Shown piece by piece: positions 17,224 to 27,713 of a stretch of DNA of 64,000 nt; the first letter of the stretch is position 1, and every line of letters begins with the position of its first letter. The position numbers and the translations under genes are program-made. The stretch is from contig NZ_REFU01000001.1 in the NCBI RefSeq assembly GCF_003688915.1, positions 3,534,001 to 3,598,000 of the forward strand, given 5' to 3'. Source of the DNA: Rhodococcus sp. SBT000017 (GTDB lineage: Bacteria; Actinomycetota; Actinomycetes; Mycobacteriales; Mycobacteriaceae). Below the pieces are notes generated by a model that was not told the origin of the DNA, did no database searches, and was given only the letters and a program-made list of their open reading frames with translations.

Positions 17224-17598
17224 TCAGAGGTCGTCGAGTTTCACTATCCCGTCTTGCAGAGCCCTGGCGACGAGTGCCGCCTTGGTCGGCGCAGCCCGAC
17301 CGACTCGGGAGTACTTGTCTCGAATTCGAGTCAGGTGGGTATTGACGGTACCCAGCGCAATGTGGAGGCGAGCACCGACTTCGACTTTGGAGTCGCAGTT
17401 CAACCAGACCTTCAGGACTACAACTTCACGCTCGGTCAGTCCAGGTGACGAGTACGTCGGCGCTGGTCGTGGGCTCTGAACCTGCACCGTCGCGAGAGTG
17501 GAGCGGGCGACGGGCGGCCTCGGGCCGAGGGGGTTACGCACAGTCCTGGGCATTGCGGCGCGCGTCTGGACTCGGGTTCGATGATCGATCGACACCAT
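17224..17598 (-). CDS. LuxR-type HTH transcriptional regulator (short)
   Basis: The product is 124 residues. The first 50 are Arg/Pro-rich and probably disordered; residues about 52-118 form a LuxR/FixJ-type DNA-binding domain beginning SPGLTEREVVVLKVWL and containing the recognition-helix region ALGTVNTHLTRIRDKY. There is no receiver or ligand-binding domain, so its activity must depend on its level or a partner. A strong AGGAGG lies about five bases before the ATG. It reads in the same direction as the caspase-STAND gene, 97 bases upstream, so it is probably the first gene of that operon and its likely regulator. Confidence 0.8.
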   Translation of the reverse strand: MVSIDHRTRVQTRAAMPRTVRNPLGPRPPVARSTLATVQVQSPRPAPTYSSPGLTEREVVVLKVWLNCDSKVEVGARLHIALGTVNTHLTRIRDKYSRVGRAAPTKAALVARALQDGIVKLDDL

Positions 17599-17812
17599 CT
17601 AGGCCTCCTAGAGATACCGGCCTTGGGGCCGACAGAATCTGACCACGACTCTTGAATCCCTTGCAACACAATCTAGTTCGAGAAGACCGTCTATTTCAGT
17701 GCTCTATCTACACCCACATTTAGTTTCGACTACAATGTGCGGGCTCGATCACCGAATTGCTATAGTTCCTGATCCATTCAGGTGCTGTGCAGTCCAGTGA
17801 AGGCGGTTGACG

Positions 17813-19069
17813 TTGAACCCTAGGCCTGTCCCGCGCGAACAATTTCTCCATGCCGGATACCGGCTCCTCAACGAATTGGACATGACCGATCTCGCACGGT
17901 CGCTATCCATCTCGGCGGTCGTCGACGGTGCTGGGCTGTCGCATCAGACGTTCCACAACACCTACCCTGGCAACTCCCGCAGCGGAGGTTCCGGCGGCAA
18001 AGAGGCGTTTGTCGCGGATCTGCTCGACAACCTCACCGTGAATTACGGCGGCACTGCACCCACCGACCCGCCTGCCGGGCTGCTCGATGCGGCCGCACCG
18101 GTGTCCGCCCTGTTCGACGACCTGACTTCCGGCCTGATGCGGCGACGCCTGATCGCCACCTTGCTCGCTACCGACCACGACGGGGCCCGCAAAGCCGTCA
18201 CCCCCGAATTCGAACGACTGGATGCCGACCTGCGCACCAAGGTGGGCCAGGCAATCCAAGCTCAGGGCGGGTCCGTCCGCCAACCTATGTCACTGACCTC
18301 CCTCTCCACTGTTCTCGGAGCTCTGCTGGACGGACTCGCACTACGAGAGATGCTGACTCCCGGTTCCTTCTCCGGGGACGACATCGCCGCAACGACCACC
18401 TCGATCCTGCGGTGGGCGATCGATCCACTGCATTCCGATCGACAGGTGCCCGACCCTGAACCGGCATATCCTCCCGACGACGCCGACGCGCTACGGCCGG
18501 ACCTCGAGGCCGACGTGATCACCGCAACCGAAGCTCTGTTCGTCGACAACGGCTACTTTCTCGTCACACTCGCCGATATCGCGGCGGCCGCACGTCTGCG
18601 AGCCGACGACCTTCGACGGCTGTTCCCCAGCAAAGTCGACATCATCGTCGCCGCGCTGAAACCGAAGTTCGATCGAGTCCTGCGATTGCGTCGAGCCGAT
18701 GAGCGTCTCGGCATCGAACCCGCTATTGCATTGCGCCGCACACTGATCGAGGTGGGCGAATTCGTGATCGACAACCGAGCCATGAGTTCCGGGATGCTGC
18801 TCGCCTTGAGCTTCGAGCAGTTTCAGCAACCCAACACCGTCACCACAGTTCTGGAAAACCTCTACCTCCCATCTGCGGTTATTCCGATCCTCGAACGGGG
18901 GCGCGAAGCGGGCGTGTTCAGCGATGAAGCACCGACGATCGAGGCGGCGATCATGCTGACCAACAACGTCCTGTTTCGATGCTTGACGCGGCCGACCGAA
19001 ACGGCAATCGACGTTGCCGACGGCGTTCTCCGACTGCTCATGCCCGGCATCGCAACAAGGACCCCATAA
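17813..19069 (+). CDS. Tandem TetR-family transcriptional regulator (two HTH units)
   Basis: The product is 418 residues from the TTG at 17813, chosen because GAAGG lies nine bases upstream; the TTG at 17807 is an in-frame alternative. The protein is a head-to-tail duplication: a first TetR-like unit (about 10-200) with HTH ISAVVDGAGLSHQTFHNTYP, and a second (about 225-415) with VTLADIAAAARLRADDLRRLF followed by a helical ligand/dimer domain. Two DNA-binding units in one chain are uncommon; one of them may be degenerate. It opens a tight four-gene operon with a P-loop NTPase (46 bases downstream), a 58-residue protein and a PaaK-like enzyme. It is likely the operon's regulator. Base composition here looks host-like, unlike the operon to its left. 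Confidence 0.75.
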   Translation: MNPRPVPREQFLHAGYRLLNELDMTDLARSLSISAVVDGAGLSHQTFHNTYPGNSRSGGSGGKEAFVADLLDNLTVNYGGTAPTDPPAGLLDAAAPVSALFDDLTSGLMRRRLIATLLATDHDGARKAVTPEFERLDADLRTKVGQAIQAQGGSVRQPMSLTSLSTVLGALLDGLALREMLTPGSFSGDDIAATTTSILRWAIDPLHSDRQVPDPEPAYPPDDADALRPDLEADVITATEALFVDNGYFLVTLADIAAAARLRADDLRRLFPSKVDIIVAALKPKFDRVLRLRRADERLGIEPAIALRRTLIEVGEFVIDNRAMSSGMLLALSFEQFQQPNTVTTVLENLYLPSAVIPILERGREAGVFSDEAPTIEAAIMLTNNVLFRCLTRPTETAIDVADGVLRLLMPGIATRTP

Positions 19070-19115
19070 GGGTGCCGCACCACCGCGCCCATGCCTGCGG
19101 CGTGGCGAGGTGAGT

Positions 19116-20990
19116 GTGACCGAAATCGATCCCATGCACTGGGATCGACTGGCACGACTGTCGCAGCACCTGCTCGACGACATCGAAGTCGGATCCGGAG
19201 ACCACGGCACCTGGTATGTCAGTCGCGATATCGAGGCCGCGTTGCTTCGACGCACAGTCCTGGGATCCGAACCACAGATTGTTGTCGGTGAAGCCGGGCA
19301 CGGAAAATCGACACTGCTGTGGTCGCTGCACCGAGCGTTGCAGAAGCAGGGGCTCCATCCGCTGCTGGTCTCTGCCACCTGGCTCCATCCTGGCGACGAC
19401 GGCATTCGTACAGCCTCGACCGCCGAGATCGTCGCCGCCATCACCGGTCGACCGGGCGCGATACTGTTGCTCGACACCGCGGACCTGATGCTGCACAGCC
19501 GCTCTGCCCGCCACGACATCATCGACCTGGTCACAGTGCTCGCTCGGACGGCAGTCCCCGTAGTTCTGACGACCAGGCCGCTCGAAGGGCAAAGCCTTCC
19601 CGCGAACCTGGGGCACAAAATCACCCTCGGGCCGTTCTCCTCGAACTCCGAACTGCCGACCGCAATCGAGGCCTTGACCGTCGAATTCATCGCCGACGAC
19701 TCGGTGATGCCTACGAATCCGGTGTCGGCGATCCAATCAGCCCTGGCCCGGGGCGCACTCGTAGACGACGTGTGCACCAGCCCCTTGCTGCTCAGGCTGC
19801 TCTTCTCGTTGTCGGCACCACATTTCCCTCAACTGGAACTCGACGTCACCGGCCTCTACAACCTGTTCTGGTCTCGCCGTATCGTCAGCGATCACCGCTC
19901 CGGACCCGAGGTACCGGCCGAGGACTCCGATGACCTCTCTGCCAGTGCCGGATTTCTTGCGATCGCCATGCTGGCGTTGGGAACACCCGAACCGCCCGTC
20001 GACGTCGTCGTTCGTCGCGCGGCGCAGGTCGCCGCATCGGTGGACCATGCGTACGACGACGTGGTCCTGCGCAGACATGTACGGGCACTGACCCGGCGCG
20101 GCGTACTGGTCACAACCGACAATCGTGCCCGATTTCTCCATCAGACGTTCTTCGAGTTCGCCGCCGCCAAGGGGCTCGCCAACAGGGGGGCCGAAGACGA
20201 ACTCCCGAGATTGACAGCTCGTGTCGCACAGACGCCCGACGATCTGTTCGTCGGTGCCGTGGTCGAACAAACCTTGATCATCCTGGGATCAGATCTGCTG
20301 GCCAGACCCGCCGTCCGCGCAAGCTGTCAGACCCTCATCCGCACCGGGCTTCCGTATCCCATCTCGATTGCCATGACCGTGTGGGCGCATCACCCGGCAC
20401 TACTCGAGCTCACCCCTGACATGTTCGCTGCGGTCGCCGATGACCAGCTGCGTCGATACCTGACGACGCTGCCCTTGCTGGACTCACGTCAATTCGCCGA
20501 GCGTGCACGAGATTTCGGCAACCGTCTCGACATCATTCCCAGGGGAACAGGAACGGGAACATTTCACGAAATTCTGTCGCCTCACGACGGCTCGGTTCAT
20601 CCGCCGGATTCGCGGGTGCCCGAAGAACTCACCGCGTACCAAGAGCGCCTCGTTCGCGCTCTGCAACGCCTGGAGGCACGGCGGGGTGATCTCGAACGCG
20701 CCACAGATGAGGCCTACCGTTCGATTCGACGCGCCGCCGGTAGCAAAGACGACGATCAGCTCGGCCGCACCTTGTTCAGCATTTCCCGATCTGCGTTCTA
20801 TCGGCTGAAAGCCGGTTCCAGTTGGAGCGCACCTGGAAAGAAGCTCTGCGCCGACATCGATGCGCACGGAGACACCATCGGCGAGCGCTTCGACCTTTCA
20901 CGGTTGCACGACTCCTATGTGGCCGCGGCTCAGGAGGCGGACGATGCCCGCCATGCCAGGGATGGGCGCGGCGGATCCGCAGGTCAATGA
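19116..20990 (+). CDS. STAND/NACHT-like P-loop NTPase with C-terminal HTH-like segment
   Basis: The product is 624 residues from the GTG at 19116 (GAGG five bases upstream; GTG at 19110 is possible). After a short linker it has Walker A GEAGHGKST (58-66), Walker B ILLLDTAD (116-123) and a sensor-like VPVVLTTRPLEG. A winged-helix-like and helical region follows (LTRRGVLVTTDNRARFLHQTFFEFAAA), as in STAND ATPases. Residues about 545-600 (DDDQLGRTLFSISRSAFYRLKAG) resemble a small helix-turn-helix. No enzymatic effector domain is attached, so any effector would be one of its operon partners, the most obvious being the adenylate-forming enzyme two genes on. It is predicted cytosolic. The P-loop call is firm; its biological role is unknown. 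Confidence 0.7.
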   Translation: MTEIDPMHWDRLARLSQHLLDDIEVGSGDHGTWYVSRDIEAALLRRTVLGSEPQIVVGEAGHGKSTLLWSLHRALQKQGLHPLLVSATWLHPGDDGIRTASTAEIVAAITGRPGAILLLDTADLMLHSRSARHDIIDLVTVLARTAVPVVLTTRPLEGQSLPANLGHKITLGPFSSNSELPTAIEALTVEFIADDSVMPTNPVSAIQSALARGALVDDVCTSPLLLRLLFSLSAPHFPQLELDVTGLYNLFWSRRIVSDHRSGPEVPAEDSDDLSASAGFLAIAMLALGTPEPPVDVVVRRAAQVAASVDHAYDDVVLRRHVRALTRRGVLVTTDNRARFLHQTFFEFAAAKGLANRGAEDELPRLTARVAQTPDDLFVGAVVEQTLIILGSDLLARPAVRASCQTLIRTGLPYPISIAMTVWAHHPALLELTPDMFAAVADDQLRRYLTTLPLLDSRQFAERARDFGNRLDIIPRGTGTGTFHEILSPHDGSVHPPDSRVPEELTAYQERLVRALQRLEARRGDLERATDEAYRSIRRAAGSKDDDQLGRTLFSISRSAFYRLKAGSSWSAPGKKLCADIDAHGDTIGERFDLSRLHDSYVAAAQEADDARHARDGRGGSAGQ

Positions 20991-21120
20991 TGTTCGTCGC
21001 CAGTTCCGAGTTTCTCGAGAAGTCGAACAAGCACGCCGCGCGATCGGATCACACAGTCCCCACGTGATTCCCGTTCACCGCCCGGCCGGCGGTGGACTTG
21101 ATCGAAAGGTCACGCCTTGA
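20944..21120 (+). CDS. Small uncharacterised protein (58 aa) in the NTPase operon
   Basis: The frame begins inside the 3' end of the NTPase gene with a strong AGGAGG 5-6 bases before ATG and runs 58 codons. Its TGA overlaps the TTG start of the next gene (TTGA). The protein begins MPAMPGMGAADPQV, then a charged helix DVRRQFRVSREVEQARRAI and a Pro/His tail. I recognise no family. The double overlap and good ribosome site make it likely to be translated and to couple its neighbours. It could be an adaptor between the NTPase and the adenylate-forming enzyme, or a substrate; that is speculation. Confidence 0.6.
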   Translation: MPAMPGMGAADPQVNDVRRQFRVSREVEQARRAIGSHSPHVIPVHRPAGGGLDRKVTP

Positions 21121-22541
21121 ACTCAGCAGATCTGCACGAGCCCGCACATGCCGCGCTCCGACTTGTCCAATCCATCGCTCTCTCGGTACCTGCGTATCGC
21201 CGTCTGCTCCACGAGAACGGGATCGAGGTCGACTCGATCGCAACGATGACCGACCTGACGCAGCTACCGACCACATCGAAGGACAACTACCGCCGACCGA
21301 ACACCCTCGTCGATCTGCAATCCGGGCAGCCCGAAGATGTCGAAACCATCGCCAGTAGTGCCGGATCGTCGGGCACCCCGACCTTTTGGTCACGCGGGCA
21401 ACGCAGCACCGAACACGGAGCAGCCATGTTCGGAGACGTGCTGAGGGAATGTGCCGACACGGAACACCGAGCGACCCTGGCACTCGTGACGTTTCCCCTC
21501 GGACCGTACATCGGGGGTGCATTCATGTACGCAATGCTGCTCGAGCTCCGCAAACGTGGCCACCGACTGTCGATAGCGACTCCGGGCATGGACCCTGACG
21601 TCATCGCGAACGTGGTGTCCGAGGCCGCAGACGGGTACCAGCAGATAGTGATCTTCGCGTACCCGCCGATCGCGCGGGATCTCCTCGACACCCACGGCGA
21701 CCTGCTTCGTCGACACGACGTCGTCATAATCGTCGGCGGCGAACCCGTCAGTGAAGCGTGGCGCTCCCTCGTCCACGACATGCTGGGCGACAAAGACGGA
21801 GACCGTGTACGAGTGGTGTACGGGGCAACCGACGTCGGATTCGTCGGATACGAAACGGCCGCCACGATCGCCATACGGGCGGCGGCAGCACATGACTCGG
21901 CCATGAATCGCGCGATATTCGGCACCGAGTACGCCGAAGGAGATGTCGTGCAGCAACCCGCCTTCGTGCAATACCAGCCCGAATTCACCTACATCGAAGT
22001 CGACTCCGAGGGCTACCTGCTCTTCACCGTCGGCGGCGTACTACCGCTCGTGCGCTACCGGGTGAACGACAGGGGTGAAACCCTCGTCGGCAGCGCCGTC
22101 CGCGAGCGACTGGCCGACGCCGGCCATCCCGCTCTGGCGGAAGGTATCGACCCGAATGCCCACTACCTCTTGGTTTTCGGACGTACGGACGTCGCTGCGA
22201 TCTACAGTGCCGTCAACATCTACCCCGACTACTTGCGACCGGCAGTCGAACACATCTCCCTGGCGACGCGGTTGACCGGACGGTTCATCGCCCGCTGCGA
22301 GACAGACAGCGAACAGCGTCAAACACTGACCCTCGACGTCGAGCTTCGCCCCCAACAACAGCCCGACCCGGAGACAGTCGAACAGGTTCGACAGCTTTCC
22401 ATCGCCAGCCTCCGACAATTGAGCGCCGAGTACCGCATCGTTCACGATCAGAAAGGCCGAGAGGCAGAACCCGTAGTACACCTGAGGCCGTTCCGATCGG
22501 ACGGTTTCGTCACCGGCGGAAAGCAGAAGTCGGTCGAGTAA
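21117..22541 (+). CDS. PaaK-like adenylate-forming enzyme (phenylacetate-CoA ligase family)
   Basis: The product is 474 residues from a TTG that overlaps the stop of the small upstream gene. ANL-superfamily signatures are present: the phosphate-binding loop SSAGSSGTPTFW (81-92), the YGATDVG aromatic/acidic motif near 239, and a C-terminal ligase lid (FGRTDVAAIYSAVNIYP, then the hinge and small domain). PaaK relatives activate aryl or acyl carboxylates as adenylates and pass them to CoA or another nucleophile. No phenylacetate catabolic genes are near; instead it is embedded in an operon with a tandem TetR regulator, a STAND-like NTPase and a tiny protein. An acyl-adenylate-producing or conjugating role in a signalling or conflict pathway is possible but unproven. 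Substrate is unknown. Confidence 0.75.
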   Translation: MNSADLHEPAHAALRLVQSIALSVPAYRRLLHENGIEVDSIATMTDLTQLPTTSKDNYRRPNTLVDLQSGQPEDVETIASSAGSSGTPTFWSRGQRSTEHGAAMFGDVLRECADTEHRATLALVTFPLGPYIGGAFMYAMLLELRKRGHRLSIATPGMDPDVIANVVSEAADGYQQIVIFAYPPIARDLLDTHGDLLRRHDVVIIVGGEPVSEAWRSLVHDMLGDKDGDRVRVVYGATDVGFVGYETAATIAIRAAAAHDSAMNRAIFGTEYAEGDVVQQPAFVQYQPEFTYIEVDSEGYLLFTVGGVLPLVRYRVNDRGETLVGSAVRERLADAGHPALAEGIDPNAHYLLVFGRTDVAAIYSAVNIYPDYLRPAVEHISLATRLTGRFIARCETDSEQRQTLTLDVELRPQQQPDPETVEQVRQLSIASLRQLSAEYRIVHDQKGREAEPVVHLRPFRSDGFVTGGKQKSVE

Positions 22542-22594
22542 GCGCTTCCGCGCCGTCGTGCGTCGCAGGTCTGGAACTTCGACAGCGGAAGCCC

Positions 22595-22600
22595 TACGGT
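22595..22600 (+). promoter_or_regulatory. Putative -10 (TACGGT) for a leaderless PPOX-type mRNA
   Basis: TACGGT is six bases before the ATG at 22607, with no ribosome-binding sequence between. Confidence 0.35.
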
Positions 22601-22606
22601 TGTTTC

Positions 22607-23032
22607 ATGGCACTGTCGAAGGCAGAACGCGAAGAATTTCTGGCCGAGTCTCACGTCGCCGCGCTGTCCGTCTCCGCGGGTCCTGATCGTGGTCCGTTGA
22701 CCGTCCCCATCTGGTACGACTACACCCCCGGCTCCCAGGCGTGGGTCCTCACCGGCGAGACGTCCAAGAAGGCCGAACTCATCAGGGCTGCACAGCGTTT
22801 CACGCTCATGATCGAACAGTCGAATCCGACCATCAGATACGTATCCGTCGAGGGTCCGGTCACTCGCGAGGAACCGTGCACCCCAGACCTTCTGCGCGTC
22901 ATGGCTGCCCGCTATCTGCCACCGGAGAAGGTCGACGGCTATCTCGAGATGGCCGAGAGCGAGCACGAGGAAAGCGTGGTGTTCTACCTGCAGCCGGAGC
23001 ATTGGCTGTCGGCCGATCTGGGCGCGATCTGA
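22607..23032 (+). CDS. Pyridoxamine 5'-phosphate oxidase-fold (PPOX) flavin/F420-binding protein
   Basis: The product is 141 residues and forms a split beta-barrel: AALSVSAGPDRGPLTVPIWYDYTPG, then WVLTGETSKKAELIRAAQRFTLMIEQ and the YVSVEGPVTRE strand, which are the usual FMN or F420 binding blocks of the PPOX class. These cytosolic proteins reduce or sequester diverse substrates in actinobacteria. It is monocistronic, with a probable leaderless ATG, and is convergent with the secreted lipase 19 bases downstream. The cofactor (FMN versus F420) cannot be decided here. Confidence 0.8.
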   Translation: MALSKAEREEFLAESHVAALSVSAGPDRGPLTVPIWYDYTPGSQAWVLTGETSKKAELIRAAQRFTLMIEQSNPTIRYVSVEGPVTREEPCTPDLLRVMAARYLPPEKVDGYLEMAESEHEESVVFYLQPEHWLSADLGAI

Positions 23033-23051
23033 AAGACCACGCGGGTTCGTA

Positions 23052-24326
23052 CTACGGAGTCGGTGCCAGGCTGTTTCCGGGTGGGATGGTTCCGCAGTTG
23101 CTGCGCGTCGGCCCACCGGCAAATCGCTCTGTCAGAAACTGCAGACTCTGCGCCTCGAACACCGGAAATGCTTCGCTGTGCGTCAAGCCGTCGTACTGTG
23201 CGTACTGCACATCGACGCCCCGGCCGCAGTATGCGTACGCCAGCCCCTGCACGTCGCCGGTGATCATGACGGTGTCGCCGATCGGATCGGCGTGCCCGAC
23301 AGCCAGGAACATCGGCGTCCGCGGCGTGCCCTGGCTACCCATGATGTTGTCGTCGATCGCCGCCACCACCTCGGGTACGTCCAGCAGCGAGTTGTACGGG
23401 GCCCTGACCATCGAGGCGTCGGTGAGTGTCGGGTAGTCGTCGGCGAACTGAGCGATGCACTCCTGATCGACCTGATCGATCACCTCGAGGCCGTAGTCGG
23501 AGATGAAACTGTTCAGGTCGAGGCCGTATGCACGTTCGTAGGCGACGATCAGTGCCGGGATGACACCCGCCCACTGCTTGTTGCCGCTGACGTACGGCAG
23601 GTTGTGAGCCAGGTCGACCGGTAGCCCGCCGGCCGCCACACCCACGAGATTCAGCTCGGGTGCGTACTCGGGGGCAATTTCGGCACCCCACTGCGTCGGC
23701 ACGGATCCGCCGGAGTACCCGACCATGCCGACGGGCGTGCTCGACGGAAGCTGCAGGAAGGACTGAGCCGCACGAATGCCGTCCAGCGCTGCGTAGCCCG
23801 ACTGCCGCCCGATCGTCCACTCGAGCTCCTCACCCTCGTAATCCGGCACGACGACGGTGTAGCCGGCTGCGAGGTAGCCGGCGATGACCGCCTGTTCCGC
23901 ACCGGCAATGGGACTCGTGGACCCGCCGCTGAGGGTGTACGAGGGATTGCACTGAGAGCCGAGGGCGTCGTAGGCCATGTGGTACGAGACGATCCGCGTC
24001 GGCCCGGGGACCAAGGGCCGCAGCACGGTGGCGACCGTGACGACGCCGTCGCCCTGCTGGTCGGTAGTGCTGTACAGCACCTGGCTACCCGTGATCGGCG
24101 TCGGCTGGGCCGGCGTTCGGAACGTCATGGGCCTCGACCGCAGCACCGTCCCTGGGGAGACGTCCAGGCCGCCGTCCCAATCGTAGAACGGATCGTCGGC
24201 AGGTATCGGTGAGCCGGGTCCCGGATCCGCCTGTGCAACAGGCACACTCACGAAAATCGCGGACCCGAGAAGTAGAACGACGGAGGCCACCAGCCTCACC
24301 GCAAACCCTCTACCAGCCTGTGACAT
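23052..24326 (-). CDS. Secreted LIP-type triacylglycerol lipase
   Basis: The product is 424 residues from the ATG at 24326. A signal peptide covers about 1-33 (VRLVASVVLLLGSAIFVSVPVAQA). The mature protein is an alpha/beta hydrolase of the secretory lipase family: nucleophile elbow GYSGGS, upstream DYEGEE, the acidic region GHADPIGD and a late TH-containing segment (YDGLTHSEAF) that supplies the catalytic His. Paired cysteines (CNPSY, YCGRG, SNCG) suit an exported enzyme. It would hydrolyse extracellular acylglycerols. An upstream in-frame ATG at 24383 lies inside the leuS terminator hairpin and is rejected. TTTAAT six bases before the chosen ATG could act as a -10 for a leaderless message. 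Confidence 0.82.
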   Translation of the reverse strand: MSQAGRGFAVRLVASVVLLLGSAIFVSVPVAQADPGPGSPIPADDPFYDWDGGLDVSPGTVLRSRPMTFRTPAQPTPITGSQVLYSTTDQQGDGVVTVATVLRPLVPGPTRIVSYHMAYDALGSQCNPSYTLSGGSTSPIAGAEQAVIAGYLAAGYTVVVPDYEGEELEWTIGRQSGYAALDGIRAAQSFLQLPSSTPVGMVGYSGGSVPTQWGAEIAPEYAPELNLVGVAAGGLPVDLAHNLPYVSGNKQWAGVIPALIVAYERAYGLDLNSFISDYGLEVIDQVDQECIAQFADDYPTLTDASMVRAPYNSLLDVPEVVAAIDDNIMGSQGTPRTPMFLAVGHADPIGDTVMITGDVQGLAYAYCGRGVDVQYAQYDGLTHSEAFPVFEAQSLQFLTERFAGGPTRSNCGTIPPGNSLAPTP

Positions 24327-24342
24327 GGAACAATTAAACCCC

Positions 24343-24403
24343 CGCGAACTCGAAGTTGTGGACGGAAATCGCCGGATTTTCATCCATAACTTCGAGTTCG
24401 GCG
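24343..24403 (-). terminator. Long hairpin terminator of leuS
   Basis: GAACTCGAAGTTGTGGA (24346-24362) pairs with TCCATAACTTCGAGTTC (24383-24399) apart from one mismatch or G-U pair, with an inner GAAATC/GATTTTC stem. It begins 10 bases after the leuS stop and is followed on the minus strand by T-rich sequence. Confidence 0.75.
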
Positions 24404-24413
24404 GAGGCGAGAG

Positions 24414-27236
<2,823 letters not shown>

Positions 27237-27292
27237 ACCTACCAGCCTAAAGTGTGACGCGGCCCGCCTGGTACCAGGACCTCGCTGCGCCG

Positions 27293-27298
27293 TATCCT
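27293..27298 (+). promoter_or_regulatory. Putative -10 (TATCCT) for leaderless SdpI-family mRNA
   Basis: TATCCT lies six bases before the GTG at 27305 and no Shine-Dalgarno sequence is present. Confidence 0.45.
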
Positions 27299-27304
27299 GG
27301 CCAG

Positions 27305-27709
27305 GTGGTCATCGTCTCGGTTGTGTTGTTCGTGCTCGCCCTCGTCGTCGGCGCTGTCGCTGTCGCGTCGCTGCTGGGCCGGCTCCCACGTAACCGTTTC
27401 GCCGGTGTCCGCACCGCCGAGGCCATGCGTGACGACGAAACGTTCATCCTCGCCAACCGCGTTGCCGGTCCCACCACCGCCGCATCGGCCCTGGTGTTGG
27501 CCATCGGCGCAGTGGCCGCACTCGCATTGAGCGGCATCGCCGCCGTCGTCGGCGTCGTCGTAGCCCTCGTGGCCGCCCTGTTCATCGCCGCAGCCGGCGG
27601 ATCCATCGGGGCACGCGCAGCAGCGGCCGTCCCGCCACCCGCCGAGGCGGACGGATGCGGAAGCTCCTGCATCTCGTGCAGCCTCAAGGACGCCTGCCAG
27701 CCGAGCTGA
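27305..27709 (+). CDS. SdpI family membrane protein
   Basis: The product is 134 residues from the GTG at 27305. An N-terminal helix ([24 protein letters not shown]) is followed by the SdpI signature [30 protein letters not shown], two more hydrophobic helices (about 60-105) and a Cys-rich tail ([14 protein letters not shown]). In Bacillus, SdpI has a DUF1648 half and a SdpI half in one protein, acting as immunity factor and signal transducer against the SdpC toxin. Here the next gene, four bases on, carries the DUF1648 part. An exact role in this organism is unknown. The tail cysteines may bind metal or form disulfides. Confidence 0.75.
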   Translation: MVIVSVVLFVLALVVGAVAVASLLGRLPRNRFAGVRTAEAMRDDETFILANRVAGPTTAASALVLAIGAVAALALSGIAAVVGVVVALVAALFIAAAGGSIGARAAAAVPPPAEADGCGSSCISCSLKDACQPS

Positions 27710-27713
27710 GCAG

